Part shown: piece by piece, positions 11,946 through 24,003 of the stretch
Layout: every line of letters begins with the position of its first letter
Numbering within the stretch: position 1 is the first letter of the stretch
From: Chamaecrista fasciculata
Taxonomy: Eukaryota; Streptophyta; Magnoliopsida; Fabales; Fabaceae
Assembly (NCBI GenBank): GCA_003254925.1
Contig: QANZ01055250.1
Coordinates: 160,194-224,193 of the forward strand
Length of the DNA stretch: 64,000 nt
Reading direction: 5' to 3'
Made by a program: the position numbers and the translations under genes
The notes under the pieces: model-generated
The model's database searches: none
What the model was told of the DNA's origin: nothing
Seen by the model: only the letters and a program-made list of their open reading frames with translations

Positions 11946-12371
11946 AGTGTTAGAAGTTGTGTGGATAGGAATGGACTTGAAAGAAAGAAAGAAATAAGAA
12001 TGGAGGAAATGGGGTAAAAGGGAAGTTTGGTTTGTCGTTATATTTTCAGAGATAATCTTTGATTGGTGGGAGTGGCAAGAGGAAGGTGAAGGCCTCAAAG
12101 TGCCACACGCCCTCCTCAACTTTCAGCCACATAGAGATCAAGGTCATCAAGCCATTATAATATGTGCTTATATTTTGGGAAATTCTAAAATGTAATTCCG
12201 CATATATATATATATAATTGTATAAAATTGCCATAGGATATAATCTTTGTTTTTTTAATAATTTATTGATAAAAAATATAATTTTTTAACTAATGCAAAC
12301 TATATATAGAATCATATCGATAGCATATCGATAGCGATAATTGCATTAATGCTCAAATTATATGATACACT

Positions 12372-12700
12372 CTATTAAGCATGGACACTTCATTTTGATA
12401 GTGTGCCGCCATGTTAGACACATGTCTGTGTCCGACACCCGCACGACACATATTCATAAGTTTCAGAATATAAAATCAATTTTTTGTGATTTTATTGTGA
12501 TAAATAATAGAAAATAATATCACATATGACATATATTATAAAAAGATATTATAACTTTTAAATTTTCATAAAAATTTATAGATTTTTAATTATTTTTATA
12601 TATAAATATATGTCGTGTCGTGTCGTGTCTTATAATTTTTAGAATCTAACGTGTTAGTGTCCATGTTGTGTCTGTATCTGTCAGTGTCCATGCTTCCTAG
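12372..12700. mobile_element. hAT-like MITE with 8-bp TSD (GTGTCGGACAC family)
   Basis: This is a 329-bp element with ends CTATTAAGCATGGACAC and its inverse GTGTCCATGCTTCCTAG. GATACACT at 12364-12371 recurs at 12701-12708. Subterminal palindromic motifs of the type ACACGTGTCTGTGTCCGACA are typical of all copies in this window. An 8-bp TSD is the hAT hallmark. Confidence 0.82.
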
Positions 12701-13157
12701 GATACACTAGAGCTTATATTTATATAAAAAAAAGAATTTATATAATCATTAGTAATTTTATATAACTCAAGTCAGTATGTAATAAATATTATTTTTCAGG
12801 CAAAAAAACATAAATGTCATTTTGATTTTCGAAGTATATGTTCTAAAGTTCACTTCTTTCAATTTTCTTATAAATATTTTTATTATCAGTTAATGTTATC
12901 GTCAATTAATAATATAATATCATTAATTTATTATATTATTTATACATTATCAAAGAAAAAATTGATATTTTTTAAAAAAGTTGAAAATCTTTTATTATAA
13001 AATTATATATATGTGGAAAGCCAATATATTTTGTAGTTCATTAATTTTTGTATATTATTTGTGTTATTGATTAATATTATATATATATATATATTAATAT
13101 GACTCCCGTAGGATTAAACTTACCTTTTAATTAGTTGTAATTCATACAAATAAACTA

Positions 13158-13599
13158 GGTTAAAGTGCACTTTTGGCCCTATAACTTTTGTTTAGGTCTC
13201 AATTTGGTCCCATAACTTTTTTTGTTACACTTTTGGTCTCATATCTTTGTAAAAAGTTGCATATTTGGTCTCATATCACTTTTAGTCTCGTATCTGTTGG
13301 TTAGATTGCAGAATTGGTCTCATATTTTTGTAAAAAGTTTCACCGCCAGTCCTACTTGATCCAAATATATGAGACCAATTCTGCATTTGACCCAAAGATA
13401 TGAGACCGATTCTGCAACTTAACTGAAATATATAGGACCAAAACTGTAACATAAACCAAAGATATGGAACCAAAAGTGTAACACATGACCAAATCTGCTA
13501 CTTAAGCAAAAGATATGGGACCAAAAGTGCAATAAAAAAAGTTATGAGACCAAATTGAGACCTTACCAAAAGTTAAGGGACCAAAAATGCACTTTGGCC
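13158..13599. mobile_element. Mutator-like MITE with perfect 9-bp TSD
   Basis: This is a 442-bp near-palindrome. Its right end, read inverted, begins GGCCAAAGTGCATTTTTGGT; the left end is the related GGTTAAAGTGCACTTTTGG. AATAAACTA at 13149-13157 recurs exactly at 13600-13608. It contains no coding sequence and is related to 5111-5496. Confidence 0.87.
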
Positions 13600-13929
13600 A
13601 ATAAACTAAATACATATAATCAGTAAAAACATGTTTTTATTACAAACATTTTAAATGTAAATATTTTTTGACATAATCATTTTATTCAAATGTCAATTTT
13701 TTAATATTTGTTGAATGAATTAGTTTAAATTTTTTATTTTTTCTAGAAAACTAATATAAATTATTTAAATTTAATTGAGAAACTGATTTATTATTATATA
13801 ATTAGTATTATCAATTTAATTAAGTAACTGATTTATTAATAATATAATTATATTTTAGTATTTTAATTTATTCGAATTTAGTTTAAAATAAGATGTCTTA
13901 TCAAACACTATTTGTAGTACATATAAGAT

Positions 13930-14191
13930 TTGTTTGGATTGAAGATATTGAGGGAGAAGGGAGGGGAAAGGGAGAGGTTTGGGACCTCTTCCCCTTGTTT
14001 GGAAACAAGGAGATTAGAGGGAAAGAAAATGAGGGATTAGCTATTAATCTTCCTTCATTCATTCACAAATTACAAATATTTTAAATTGGGGTATTTTGGA
14101 GGAGAAGCTACTTCTCCAAACAAATAGGAGAACTTTCCTCCTCTCCCCCAAAAATCTCTTTCCTCCCCTCCATCTCCTAGTATCCAAACAA
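13930..14191. repeat. foldback MITE-like element
   Basis: TTGTTTGGAT at 13930 is matched by ATCCAAACAA ending at 14191. The purine-rich left arm (GGGAGGGGAAAGGGAGAG) pairs with the pyrimidine-rich right arm. No clear TSD was found. Confidence 0.5.
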
Positions 14192-14569
14192 GTTCATAAG
14201 TTTGGAAAGGTGTAAAGTGTAATTATAACTTATAACCGAAAGAAATAACTTTCAATTAATTTAGAGAAATTTAATATGTGGAAGACTAATATTTGACCTA
14301 TCAAGATACATTGGGTAACTAAAAAATATAACTTTCAATTAATTTATTTATTTAAATAAACCTCTTATTATAGATATTTAGAAGTTTAAAATATGTAAAA
14401 AAGAAAAAAATAATAAATAAAAGACTCTCCCTTTTCTCTCTTCTCTTTCATGACTTTCATCAACTCTTCATGGATCAAATTTGTTTTCTTTATTAACACC
14501 TTTTCATCATCATTGCCTATAGATCTTAAAATTGGAAAAAAAAAATACTCCTTTGGTCTTTTTATTTTA

Positions 14570-15545
14570 CCTTAAGCGCGTTTGATACAAAGATTTATTT
14601 TTTTTATTCTCGAGAATCGGATTCCTATGAATAGAATTCCCAGATTATAAGAATATTTGTTTGGATGAGTTAAAATAGTCTTAAGATTATTTTGTAATAT
14701 TCCTAGGAATGTTACAATATTGTGTTTGGTTCAACTTTGATATTCCTAGGAATATTTAATACTTTACAAATATATCATTGACTTTTTATTCTCAATTTTT
14801 TTATCAAAGGTAGAAATTTTTCAAAACAATTCATTTGAAAAATACTACATCATAAAAAAAATCATAATTAAAATTTTTAAATAACATTAATAGATTTATG
14901 AGAAAAATAATATTTCAGCAAGATTGATGAAAAGTGGGCAAAAAAATAATAAAGTCATTTTTGTCCATTAGGATAAAGTCATTTTTGCCACTTAGGATAA
15001 AGTCCATCAAAATGACTTTATTACCCCTAAAATGACTTTATCCTCTTGCTAGGGGGTGGGGTTAGGGGTAATAAAGTCATTTTGAATGGGCAAAAATAAT
15101 CTCATGTCATGGGATTAGACGAATTCCACCCCTAGTAAATTTTCGAGATTAAAACATTTTGGGGAATATAATATTATCAGGACTATTTTTTTAATTCGAA
15201 ATGCCTCATAACAGTCATTTTGCTTCTAATTTTTATAGTAAATTTTATCTCCAATATTTTATATTTTAGTCAACTCTCTTCTTTGACCAATTTACTTTAA
15301 TAAATTAACGAAAAATCACTTTATATTATTTTTAATTTGAATTAGGATTTGAGTTTCTTTTTCTATTATTTTTATATTACATGTTATTAGCCACGTTGAT
15401 TATGTCATTAATATTTAACTAAAATAAAAATAAAAGATAAAATTGACCAAAATATAAAACATTAAAGAAAAAATTGACCATAAAAAATTGGGGACAAAAT
15501 TGAAAATTGATATAAAATTTAGGGATTAAGAGCATTTTTTGTCCA
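14570..15545. repeat. degenerate foldback repeats
   Basis: A 22-bp perfect inverted pair (AATGACTTTATTACCCC core) lies at 15009-15030 and 15062-15083. The part from about 15200 to 15545 is related to the foldback element at 55505-55815, sharing blocks such as TTGACCAAAATATAAAACAT. No gene is visible. Confidence 0.5.
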
Positions 15546-16269
15546 AAAAAATGACATGATTTATATGTAATTTTTTATATCTTTGCTATAATATTTTTTA
15601 AAGAAAATAAAACATATACTTAACAAATTTTGTTTACATAATTATGGTAGAAAGAGTATTAAAAATAATATTTTGTATAATAAATCATTAAATAAATAAT
15701 ATAATTAAAATTTATGATTGAAAGAATCACTTAACAAATAAACTAGAAATGCCTATTTCGTAATGATACATAATTGAAAATCTTTAAACTTCCACAGTAG
15801 TGTGTACATAGCGATATAGTATATCTAAAAAATTAAATGTGAATTATTATTAATAATATTATTTTCTAAAAGTAAACGGGATATATATATGGGTGTATAT
15901 ATGCGAGAATATTTGCTTAAGTAACCTACCTTTGACCTACCCGACCTCCGTTAGGCCATCAATACTTCTAATTAATTGATATATATAGGTGGAATATTCA
16001 TTTAAATCCACTATCATTATCTCAAAATTTATTTTAATCCATTATTTTTAAAAAAGTTTACATTGGTTCAAAATGCTCATACTAATAAGTTTAGTCTCTT
16101 TTTTTATGACGTGGCATCTGATTTGATTTTTTTCTTTTCTGCATGTCTCTTTTTTTCTTTATATATGTGACATTTATTTAAAAAAATAACAAAGAAAAAA
16201 ACAATATATATTCGATCATTCACGCATAAGAGGAAAAGAAACATGTATAATAGAGAGACGCTATGTGAG

Positions 16270-17084
16270 GACATTTTTTTCTTGGTAGACTAAGAAAATT
16301 AATTAATTACAGCTTTATACTATATTTTATCTATATCATGCATATGGACTAGTTTTAGTGTAGCAAAGAGGGCGTATAAAGAAACCGTCAACTGGGATGA
16401 TAGTTTCTATTAGAAAAAGTTGAAAAGAAAACCGTAATCCGGAGGAAACCATCAACCAGGTTGACGGTTTCTTAACAATATTAGATCAAAAATTACATCA
16501 TTAATTTTAATCAAATCAGAAAAATTTTAATCAGATCAGAAATAATTACATATTTCAATATGATATCATATTAATCATACAACAAATCAATCAAAAATAT
16601 TGTTTCCCAAATTGATAATATTTTAAAAAAATTAATCAATAATTATTTAAAAAAAGTTAAACAGATATGGGATTTTAACAGATGGAGGAAGACGAAGGGA
16701 TTCATATTGAAAAATTAATTAGTGATTAAAATTTTTTTGATTTGATTAAAATTAATGATGTAATTAATATTGATTTGTTGTATAATTGTTTGATGTAATT
16801 ATTTCTGATCTGATTAAAATTTTTCTGACTTGATTAAAATTGATGATGTAATTTCTGATCTTAAGAAACCGTCAACCTGGTTGACGGTTTCCTCTTTAGA
16901 AAACCGTCATCCCGGATGACGGTTTTCTTTTCAACTTTTTCCAAAAGAAACCGTCATCTCAGTTGACGATTTCTTTATACGCCCTTTTTGTTACAGTGAA
17001 AGTGGTCCATATGCGTGATATAGATAAAATATAGTTCAAAGCTGTAGTTAATTAATTTTCTTAGTCTACCGAAAAAAAAATGTC
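16270..17084. mobile_element. long foldback element with 10-bp TSD (Mutator-like)
   Basis: This is an 815-bp palindrome with arms of about 390 bp and ends GACATTTTTTT / AAAAAAAAATGTC. GCTATGTGAG at 16260-16269 recurs exactly at 17085-17094. Each arm carries smaller palindromes of the form AAACCGTCAACC/GGTTGACGGTTT. No coding sequence. Its right end is about 330 bp upstream of the first protease start codon. Confidence 0.8.
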
Positions 17085-17345
17085 GCTATGTGAGATGTCA
17101 TCATGTCATAAAAAACTAAAAAAGAAGACGAGATGACTTTACAACATGACTTTAAAGATGATGTACCAAAATGAACTTTAAAGCAAAGATAATTAACCAA
17201 AATAAATATTCAACCATATATTATATTTATATTATTAAATCACCATTAAATCTCCCAATTAATGACTTTCTCTCTCCAAATTTATGCACAATAAAACCAT
17301 CCATATATGTATATATTTTTCTTGATACACATCCATATGTACACA

Positions 17346-17353
17346 TATAAATA
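17346..17353 (+). promoter_or_regulatory. TATA box of the first aspartic protease gene
   Basis: TATAAATA lies 68 bp upstream of the chosen start codon, with an A/C-rich leader after it. Confidence 0.55.
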
Positions 17354-17420
17354 CATAGAGATTTACACGCATTACGCCACACACACAAAACATTCTTCAT
17401 TCTTGAATACCAATAAACAA

Positions 17421-19343
17421 ATGGCATTACATTTCACTATGCGTTTCGTTATTCTCATCATAACCATAACCACCCTCCTTCTTCCCTTCCACCTCTCTTC
17501 TTCTTCACCTTCTTCCTTCACTGCCCAACTAATCCCACGTCGTTTCTCCTCTAAACCATCATCAACATTAGCGGCTTCGTCGGCGTCGACGTCGATTTTC
17601 GCTTATCTAGGACACTATCTCATGAAGCTATCCTTAGGTACTCCTCCTGTGGATATCATAGGAATAGCAGACACCGGAAGTGACTTTGTTTGGACACAAT
17701 GCGTCCCTTGTCCTAATTGTTACAAACAAAAAGACCCTTTATTTGATCCTTCTCATTCCTCTACTTACCAAACAGTCCCTTGTAAATCCGACCAGTGTCA
17801 CGTGGTCGACTACACCGCACGTGACTGCCCCCAAGGCCAAAACGACTGCAATTTCACTTACGCTTACGCTAGTGCATCCATCATACATGGCGTCCTCGCC
17901 AAAGAGACCCTCACTTTCCCATCAGGTATGTGCATGGTTGTTAAAATTAAAGTCTTCCATGATTTTAGGATATTTACATTAAAGTCTTATTTTGGTTCCC
18001 CCTTTTTGTTCAAAGTTCTGTTTTAATCCCTTAAGTTTTTTTTAGTTCTGTTTTGGTCCCTCAAGTTTCTAAAAAGTTCCACCGTTAGTTTTGGGCTCTT
18101 TTCCATCCACTTTTTCTCTTAAAAAAGAAAAAAGAACTAACTTTCATCTCCTAACATTTTTTATCTTTTACAAAAGGGAAGACCTTAATGCAAAAAAGCA
18201 AAATTGTTGGGAGATGAAAGTTATTTTTCTTTTTCATTTTTTTTAACGAAAAAAGTGGATTAAAAAGAGTCAGATACTAACGATGAAACTTCTTGAAAAC
18301 TTGAGGGACCAAAACGAAACTTTAAGCAAACATGATAGACCAAAATAGAACGAAAAAAATTTGAGGATCCAAAACAGAACTTTGAACAAATATGAGAGAC
18401 CAAAATAAGACTTTGGCCAATATTTAATATCACTCTACAAAGATAAAATATTTCATGGAAATTATTTTAAAGTAAATTATGTAATAATTGATGAGATATT
18501 TTACGATTTTACAATTGAATCATTTATATTTAGGATTTTCCGATTCTGAGTTTACCATTCGATTTTACATCTTTATTTATTTATTTAGGTGCATCCTTCG
18601 ACGGCTTCTTTTTTGGGTGCGGCCACAACGACACCGGCTCGTTCAACGACCACGAGTCGGGCATAGTGGGCCTAGGAAAAGGCCCATTCTCACTCGTCAC
18701 TCAGCTCACTACTACCTTCCAACTCAAAAAAGTCTTCACGCATTGCCTCGTGCCGTTTCAAACTGACGTCAGCATCACCAGCGAGATCACTTTTGGTGAA
18801 ACCAAACTCTCTGGTGGAGACGGCGTCGTTTCGACTCCCTTGGTAACCAAGGGAGTAGGATTCGACCAAACTGTCTATTACGTCACGCTTAATGGAATTA
18901 GCGTGGGACCCACTTACCTACCGTTTAATGCCACATCACCATCTTCCGTTACGAAAGGGAATATGTTCCTTGATAGTGGGACCCCTCCTACTATACTGCC
19001 CCAAAGTTTGTACGACAGGGTGGCTGAAGAAATCAAGAAACAGGTGACTACGATGCAACCGATTGTAGGGGATCCGGACTTGGGGACACAACTTTGTTAT
19101 AAGACTGAGAAGAATCTTGATGGGCCCATTTTGAAGGCCCATTTTGATGGAGCTGACGTGGAATTGGGCCCAACCCAAACTTTTATTTCACCTAAGGATG
19201 GGGTTTTCTGCTTTGGGATGACCAATAACACTGCTGAGGTTGGGATTTATGGGGCTTTCGCGCAAAGCAATTATCTGATTCAGTTTGATTTGGATAGTCA
19301 ATTGTTGTCTTTCAAGGCAACGGATTGTACAAAACAACAGTAA
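17421..19343 (+). CDS. pepsin-like aspartic protease (CDR1/nepenthesin type), copy 1
   Basis: Two exons (17421-17925 and 18589-19343) join as TCAG|GTATG...TTTAG|GTGCA and give 419 residues. A hydrophobic signal peptide (about 8-28) is followed by a short Ser-rich propeptide. The catalytic aspartates are in DTGS (D84) and DSGT (D297). The cysteine pattern after the first Asp (QCVPCPNCY, then VPCKSDQC) is typical of plant atypical A1 proteases, which are secreted or vacuolar; CDR1 acts in disease-resistance signalling. That role is known for the family and unproven here. The start at 17421 (ACAAATGG) has the best context; an upstream in-frame ATG at 17307 precedes the likely transcription start. 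The tandem copy at 21186 has no intron at this position, and this intron carries a Mutator-like MITE. Confidence 0.88.
17978..18418. mobile_element. Mutator-like MITE inside the intron of protease copy 1
   Basis: The right end, inverted, begins GGCCAAAGTCTTATTTTGGT; the left end is a decayed ATTAAAGTCTTATTTTGGT. Arms of about 200 bp pair. Possible 9-bp TSD: GATATTTAC (17969-17977) and AATATTTAA (18419-18427), 7 of 9 matching. The element fills two thirds of the 663-bp intron. Confidence 0.72.
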
Positions 19344-21132
19344 ATGATATTGACTATGTTTTTAAAATAAAAAAATGGTCATTAATAATATAATTTTTTT
19401 TCCCTTTTTCTAATGCTCAATACACTTTAATTAGTTTGGAGATATTTTCTTTTATGTATATAGAAAAAAACTATACATAGAATTGAAATATTTTCTATTA
19501 TGGATATTCTCAAATTATACCTACTTAATTGGGATTATATATCATGGGATAGGATTGAGCATCAATTTCTTTAATGAGTGTAGTTAATTAAAAAATAACT
19601 ATAGAGATTTGCCTATTCTTATCTAAATGTTCAGGGTTTGATTCTTGATTTTAAGTATGGAACAACTTTAAATCGTTGGGTCAGTTATCTCACACACCGA
19701 GGTGTCTGCAAGCCAGTCAAAGAATTAGTTATCATTATCAACAATAGATATCTTGAATAATGTCATTTTTTTTATAAAAAAAAAAAGTACAACTTTCTTT
19801 CAAAAAATATCTTCTTATTAATAAACATTAAGTGTCAAGGTTTTTATTCTTAACTAAATGTCAAGGTTCAATTTATAGTTAAAGTTCAATTTATCATTTT
19901 AGATATGGAGTAACTTTAAATTATTGGGTAGCTGTCTCACCCATTGAGATGTCCACAAACCAGTGAGATAACAATGAATACCTTGAATAACGTTTTTTTA
20001 AAATCTTATTAATAAACATTAATTTAATTGAGAAAGAATTGACTGATAATTCTTTTTTTTTTTTTGAAAAAGAATAACTTATTGTTATTGAAGATAGTAT
20101 GCAAGAAAATCTTGTATAGTCATAAAAGTCATAAAGTCATTCTATGAAATTTTATGTAAGGTGATGGCTAGACTAAAAAGGAGGTCAAACCTTTTAATCA
20201 CAATTAAGGTAAAACATTTCCTTTTTTACCAAAATTATTTGAGTATGATAATATATAAGAAAATAATGAATTGAATGTACAGATCTTTGACTCTATATAT
20301 GCCTTCTTATTAGTGGAAATGATCCCATAATTAGTCAAACGTATATATATATATATATTTTTTATACTATAGTCAAACGTATATAAGTAGGAGAGGAAAA
20401 TTAAATATGTACATCATATCGGGTGAAATTTTTTCATCTCGGTTTAAATGTAATAATTTTTTTAAAAACTTTATTTGTTTCATATTAGAAGTTTATTAAA
20501 TTCTAAAAAATCAATAAAAATTGAGCCAGCGAGAATGTGAAACATTGTGGACGAAATTAACAATAAAAAAGTAATGAGGACAAAATTAACAATCAATGTA
20601 GAAGTTTAAAAATAAAAGTAGTTTTGCCATTTAATTTTTCTTAAGGGAATGGAGAGGAATAGTGTTATTTTCTCCTATAATTTGACATATTTTGTACATT
20701 TTTTTCCAATCATTTTCAGTTTCTTAAGTACGATAATCAATAGTGTATTATATCCACTTTTTCATTTTACAATTTACATTTTGGACATGGTTATAATAAT
20801 TTTTTTGAATAGAGACGGTTTCATAAGGAGAATAAATTTCTTTCAACAATAATATTAAAACAAAATTTGAATCCATTGCATTCAAATTTTAATTTATTAC
20901 AGTTATTATTTCATTAACTTATTAGGAGAGATAAAGAAGAAGTCAGAGGGTGAATGCATTTTTGTACCGGTATTATTTCATTACCTTTTTATATTACACA
21001 CATAATGGACAAATTTTAAACATTAGATATATAATATAGTACATGTAGTTTATAGAAATATATCGAACGTAATTAAATCTGAATTAAATTCTCTTTAAAT
21101 TGTTTGATATGCAAATCTTCTAATAACACGCA
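19344..21132. other. spacer between the protease copies with two SINE-like relics
   Basis: Two diverged copies of one block lie at about 19610-19740 and 19850-19985. They share the order of a B-box-like GGTTTGATTCTTGAT / GGTTCAATTTAT, then TATGGAACAACTTTAAAT / TATGGAGTAACTTTAAAT, then GATGTCCACAAACCAGT. They look like old tRNA-derived SINEs. The rest is AT-rich with TA microsatellites and shows no gene. Confidence 0.5.
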
Positions 21133-21141
21133 TATATAATA
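21133..21141 (+). promoter_or_regulatory. TATA box of the second aspartic protease gene
   Basis: TATATAATA lies 45-53 bp upstream of the start codon at 21186. Confidence 0.45.
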
Positions 21142-21185
21142 GACCTCACAAGTCACAACAATAGTACTCACATCCCTATCAAAGA

Positions 21186-22439
21186 ATGGTATTGTTATTG
21201 TCTAATACTATGTGTTATCATCAAAATGCCATAACCGTATTATTCATATACCTCCTTCTTCTCCCATTTCATCTCTCATCGTCTTCTAATAATGGCTTCA
21301 CCGTCCCACTAATCCGACGTCGTTTTGGTGATAAATCATCGTCGTCATCAACAACACCAGTACACGCGTATCTTGGACAATACCTTATGAAGATATCCTT
21401 AGGTACTCCTCCTTTGGATATTTTCGGGATAGCAGACACCGGAAGTGACCTTGTTTGGACACAGTGTCTCCCTTGTGACACGTGTTACAACCAAACAAAC
21501 CCCAAGTTCGATCCTACTAAATCCTCATCTTATAAAACCTTACCTTGCAAATCAGACCAATGTCACGTGGTCGGTTTCACCTCACCACGTGACTGCCCTC
21601 CCGAAAACGACTTCCCTTGTCACTACATGTATGGCTACGCCAGTGGCGACTTGACACGTGGAGTAATCGCCAAAGACACCCTCACGCTATCATCTCAAAC
21701 ATTCGACGGCGTCGTTTTTGGGTGCGGACATAATAACACAGCCACTACTTTCAACAACCAAGAAATGGGCATTGTGGGCCTCGGGACAGGCCCATTATCA
21801 TTACCCACTCAGCTTTTTCAATCCTTTGGACTAAAAAAGATATTTTCGCATTGTTTAGTGCCGTTTCACACTGACGTCAGCATCACAAGCCAGATCAGCT
21901 TCGGTGAAAGTAAAATCTGCTCCGTAAACGCCGTCGTTTCGACTCCCATGGTCTCCAAACCACCCGCGACATTTTATTTCGTCACACTAAATGGTATCAG
22001 CGTAGGACCCACGTACCTACCGTTTAACCCTACGTCGTCGGTTCCTGCATCTAAGGGCAACATGTTCCTTGATTCTGGGACCCCTCCTACGATACTGCCC
22101 CAAAGTTTGTACGACAGGGTGGCCGAAGAAGTGAGGAAACAGGTGACTACGATGCAGCCTATTGTAGGGGATCCAGAATTGGGGACACAGCTTTGTTATA
22201 AGACTGAGAAGAATCTTGATGGGCCGATTCTGAAGGCCCATTTTGATGGGGGTGACGTGGAATTGGGCCCAACCCAAATTTTCATTCCACCGAAGGATGG
22301 GGTTTACTGCTTTGCGATGACGAATACGAGTGCTGAGGTTGGGATTTATGGGAATTTCGCACAGTCGAATTATCTGATTGAGTTTGATTTGGAAAGGCAA
22401 TTGGTGTCTTTCAAGTCAACGGATTGCACCAAACAATAG
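21186..22439 (+). CDS. pepsin-like aspartic protease (CDR1/nepenthesin type), copy 2, intronless
   Basis: A single exon encodes 417 residues. A hydrophobic signal region (about 14-30) precedes a basic, Ser-rich propeptide. The catalytic motifs are DTGS (D84) and DSGT (D296), each in the usual hydrophobic setting (GIADTGSDLVWTQC; NMFLDSGTPPTILP). The flap-side cysteines and the FGCGHNN motif are intact, so an active enzyme is expected. It is a tandem duplicate of the gene at 17421, in the same orientation 1.8 kb downstream. The C-terminal third is nearly identical between the copies, including many silent sites, while the middle is clearly more diverged. A second Met at residue 9 is an alternative start that would keep the signal peptide. 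Confidence 0.9.
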   Translation: MVLLLSNTMCYHQNAITVLFIYLLLLPFHLSSSSNNGFTVPLIRRRFGDKSSSSSTTPVHAYLGQYLMKISLGTPPLDIFGIADTGSDLVWTQCLPCDTCYNQTNPKFDPTKSSSYKTLPCKSDQCHVVGFTSPRDCPPENDFPCHYMYGYASGDLTRGVIAKDTLTLSSQTFDGVVFGCGHNNTATTFNNQEMGIVGLGTGPLSLPTQLFQSFGLKKIFSHCLVPFHTDVSITSQISFGESKICSVNAVVSTPMVSKPPATFYFVTLNGISVGPTYLPFNPTSSVPASKGNMFLDSGTPPTILPQSLYDRVAEEVRKQVTTMQPIVGDPELGTQLCYKTEKNLDGPILKAHFDGGDVELGPTQIFIPPKDGVYCFAMTNTSAEVGIYGNFAQSNYLIEFDLERQLVSFKSTDCTKQ

Positions 22440-23269
22440 AGCCCCTAGATTTTGATTCAAACTTGGCTTTTCCTTCAACGAAAAATCTCAAATCATACAA
22501 ATATATTACAGATGCATATCTATCTCTCCTGTTATATATATATATATATATATAATTCAATTAAAAATTATAAAAAAAATAAACATGTGAATTATGGTGA
22601 TTGGTAATTGTATTAATGAGAGAGAAAATAGTAGATATGATTAAAAGTAACTTCCCACCATTTTAAATTAAAAAAAATTACAATTATAATAAAAAGTATA
22701 AAAAATTAAATTTTATTGTAAAACATAATAAAATAATTTTTTATTTTAAAATTATTATAATTATAAAATAATAATAATATATTATAACAAATTATTTTTT
22801 ATTAAAAGTATAATAAAACTTTTTTTTTTTATTTTAAATTTTTAATAATTATTAAATTTAAATTAATTTTTGCATGTTCTAAACAAGTATGCAAAGCACA
22901 CTAGTATATATATTTATACTATTTATATATGTTTGAAAGGTTAGTCGGTTATATAAAACTATACAATATAAAGAAATATTTACTAAATATATTACAAATA
23001 AAAATAAAAAAAAATTAAAATCACTCAACTTTCCTCTTACCCACATTCACCTCCCATATGCATATACCCATCTTCGCATAACTTCTCCATACACATTCCT
23101 ATAACTTCCCCACGTTCCTAACAGAAACAAATGCATATAGTTTGCTTTTTCCATTTCCTCCCCCAAAATATTTGTTTAGGGTTCATTCATTAAATATTTA
23201 ATTTTGTATTGTTATATATGAGAGATAAATAATCTAAATCAAGAAGTTAACAAAAGAAAAAAAATATTA
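22440..23269. other. AT-rich intergenic sequence
   Basis: TA microsatellites (about 22530-22552) and A/T-rich sequence; no gene or delimited element was recognised. Confidence 0.5.
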
Positions 23270-24003
23270 TTGGCATTTTTGGGACTATTTTATAATTTTA
23301 ATCTCTTAAAAATTTTATTTCTTTACATTAAAGTTCTTTTTCTTTTATAATATGATCAAAATGTAAGAAAAAAAAATAAAATTGAAACTTTAATTTGATT
23401 TCACCGAGAAAAACAAAAACTTCTCCTTCCTTCTTTGTCTTCTTCTCTCCATCTTCTTCCTCTATTTTTCTTCTTCTTCTCCTTCTTCCATCTCTTTCCA
23501 ATTTCCATCCTCGAACATTTCTCACATTTCTTCGCTCTTTACTATCTCGCCTCACCACGACGGGCCGATCCCAACCGGAGATGCAGCTTCAACCTGGAGA
23601 TGTAGTCACTCTCTACAAAGAACTAGAACTCAACCTGGAGGGTATTTGGCTTGTTGCTCCTTTCGTTCCTCCTCCTTGAAACCACATTTTGAGGTTTCTT
23701 TGCTTTCATCTCACACAAGAAAAAAAAAACAAGGCAAGCCAATGAACCATTACTTCTGAATCAGAACCAAACTCTATTGTCGGCTAAATCGAGTAACCCA
23801 AGAATGCGATTTGGCGATTGCAGGTCTCGAATTGACGGAGATTTTTATTTTGTGAGGAAACCTACCATTTGGATGGTAAGTTAACAGAAGGGTGTTAATT
23901 ACTCAAAATTAAAAATTTAGGGGTCCTTTATGCACAATTTTAAAACTAAGGGGTATTATGTGCACTTGATCTAAAACTCGGGAGGTGTATGTGCATTTTG
24001 ACC
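23270..24003. mobile_element. probable decayed Mutator-like element carrying foreign sequence
   Basis: The right end, inverted, starts GGTCAAAATGCACATACACC and runs on like the terminal repeat of the element at 36123-37478. On the left, a stretch near 23310-23390 matches the inner part of that element's arm (TTTTATAATA, then GATCAAAATGTAAG). Between them is a C/T-rich, gene-like segment (23400-23690) that is not repeat-like and includes an open frame with no recognisable family. The left terminus and a TSD are not seen. Confidence 0.45.

Noticed and set aside
23395..23679. 94-codon open frame with a hydrophobic start
   Set aside because: Low-complexity CT-rich translation inside a decayed transposon; no conserved domain.
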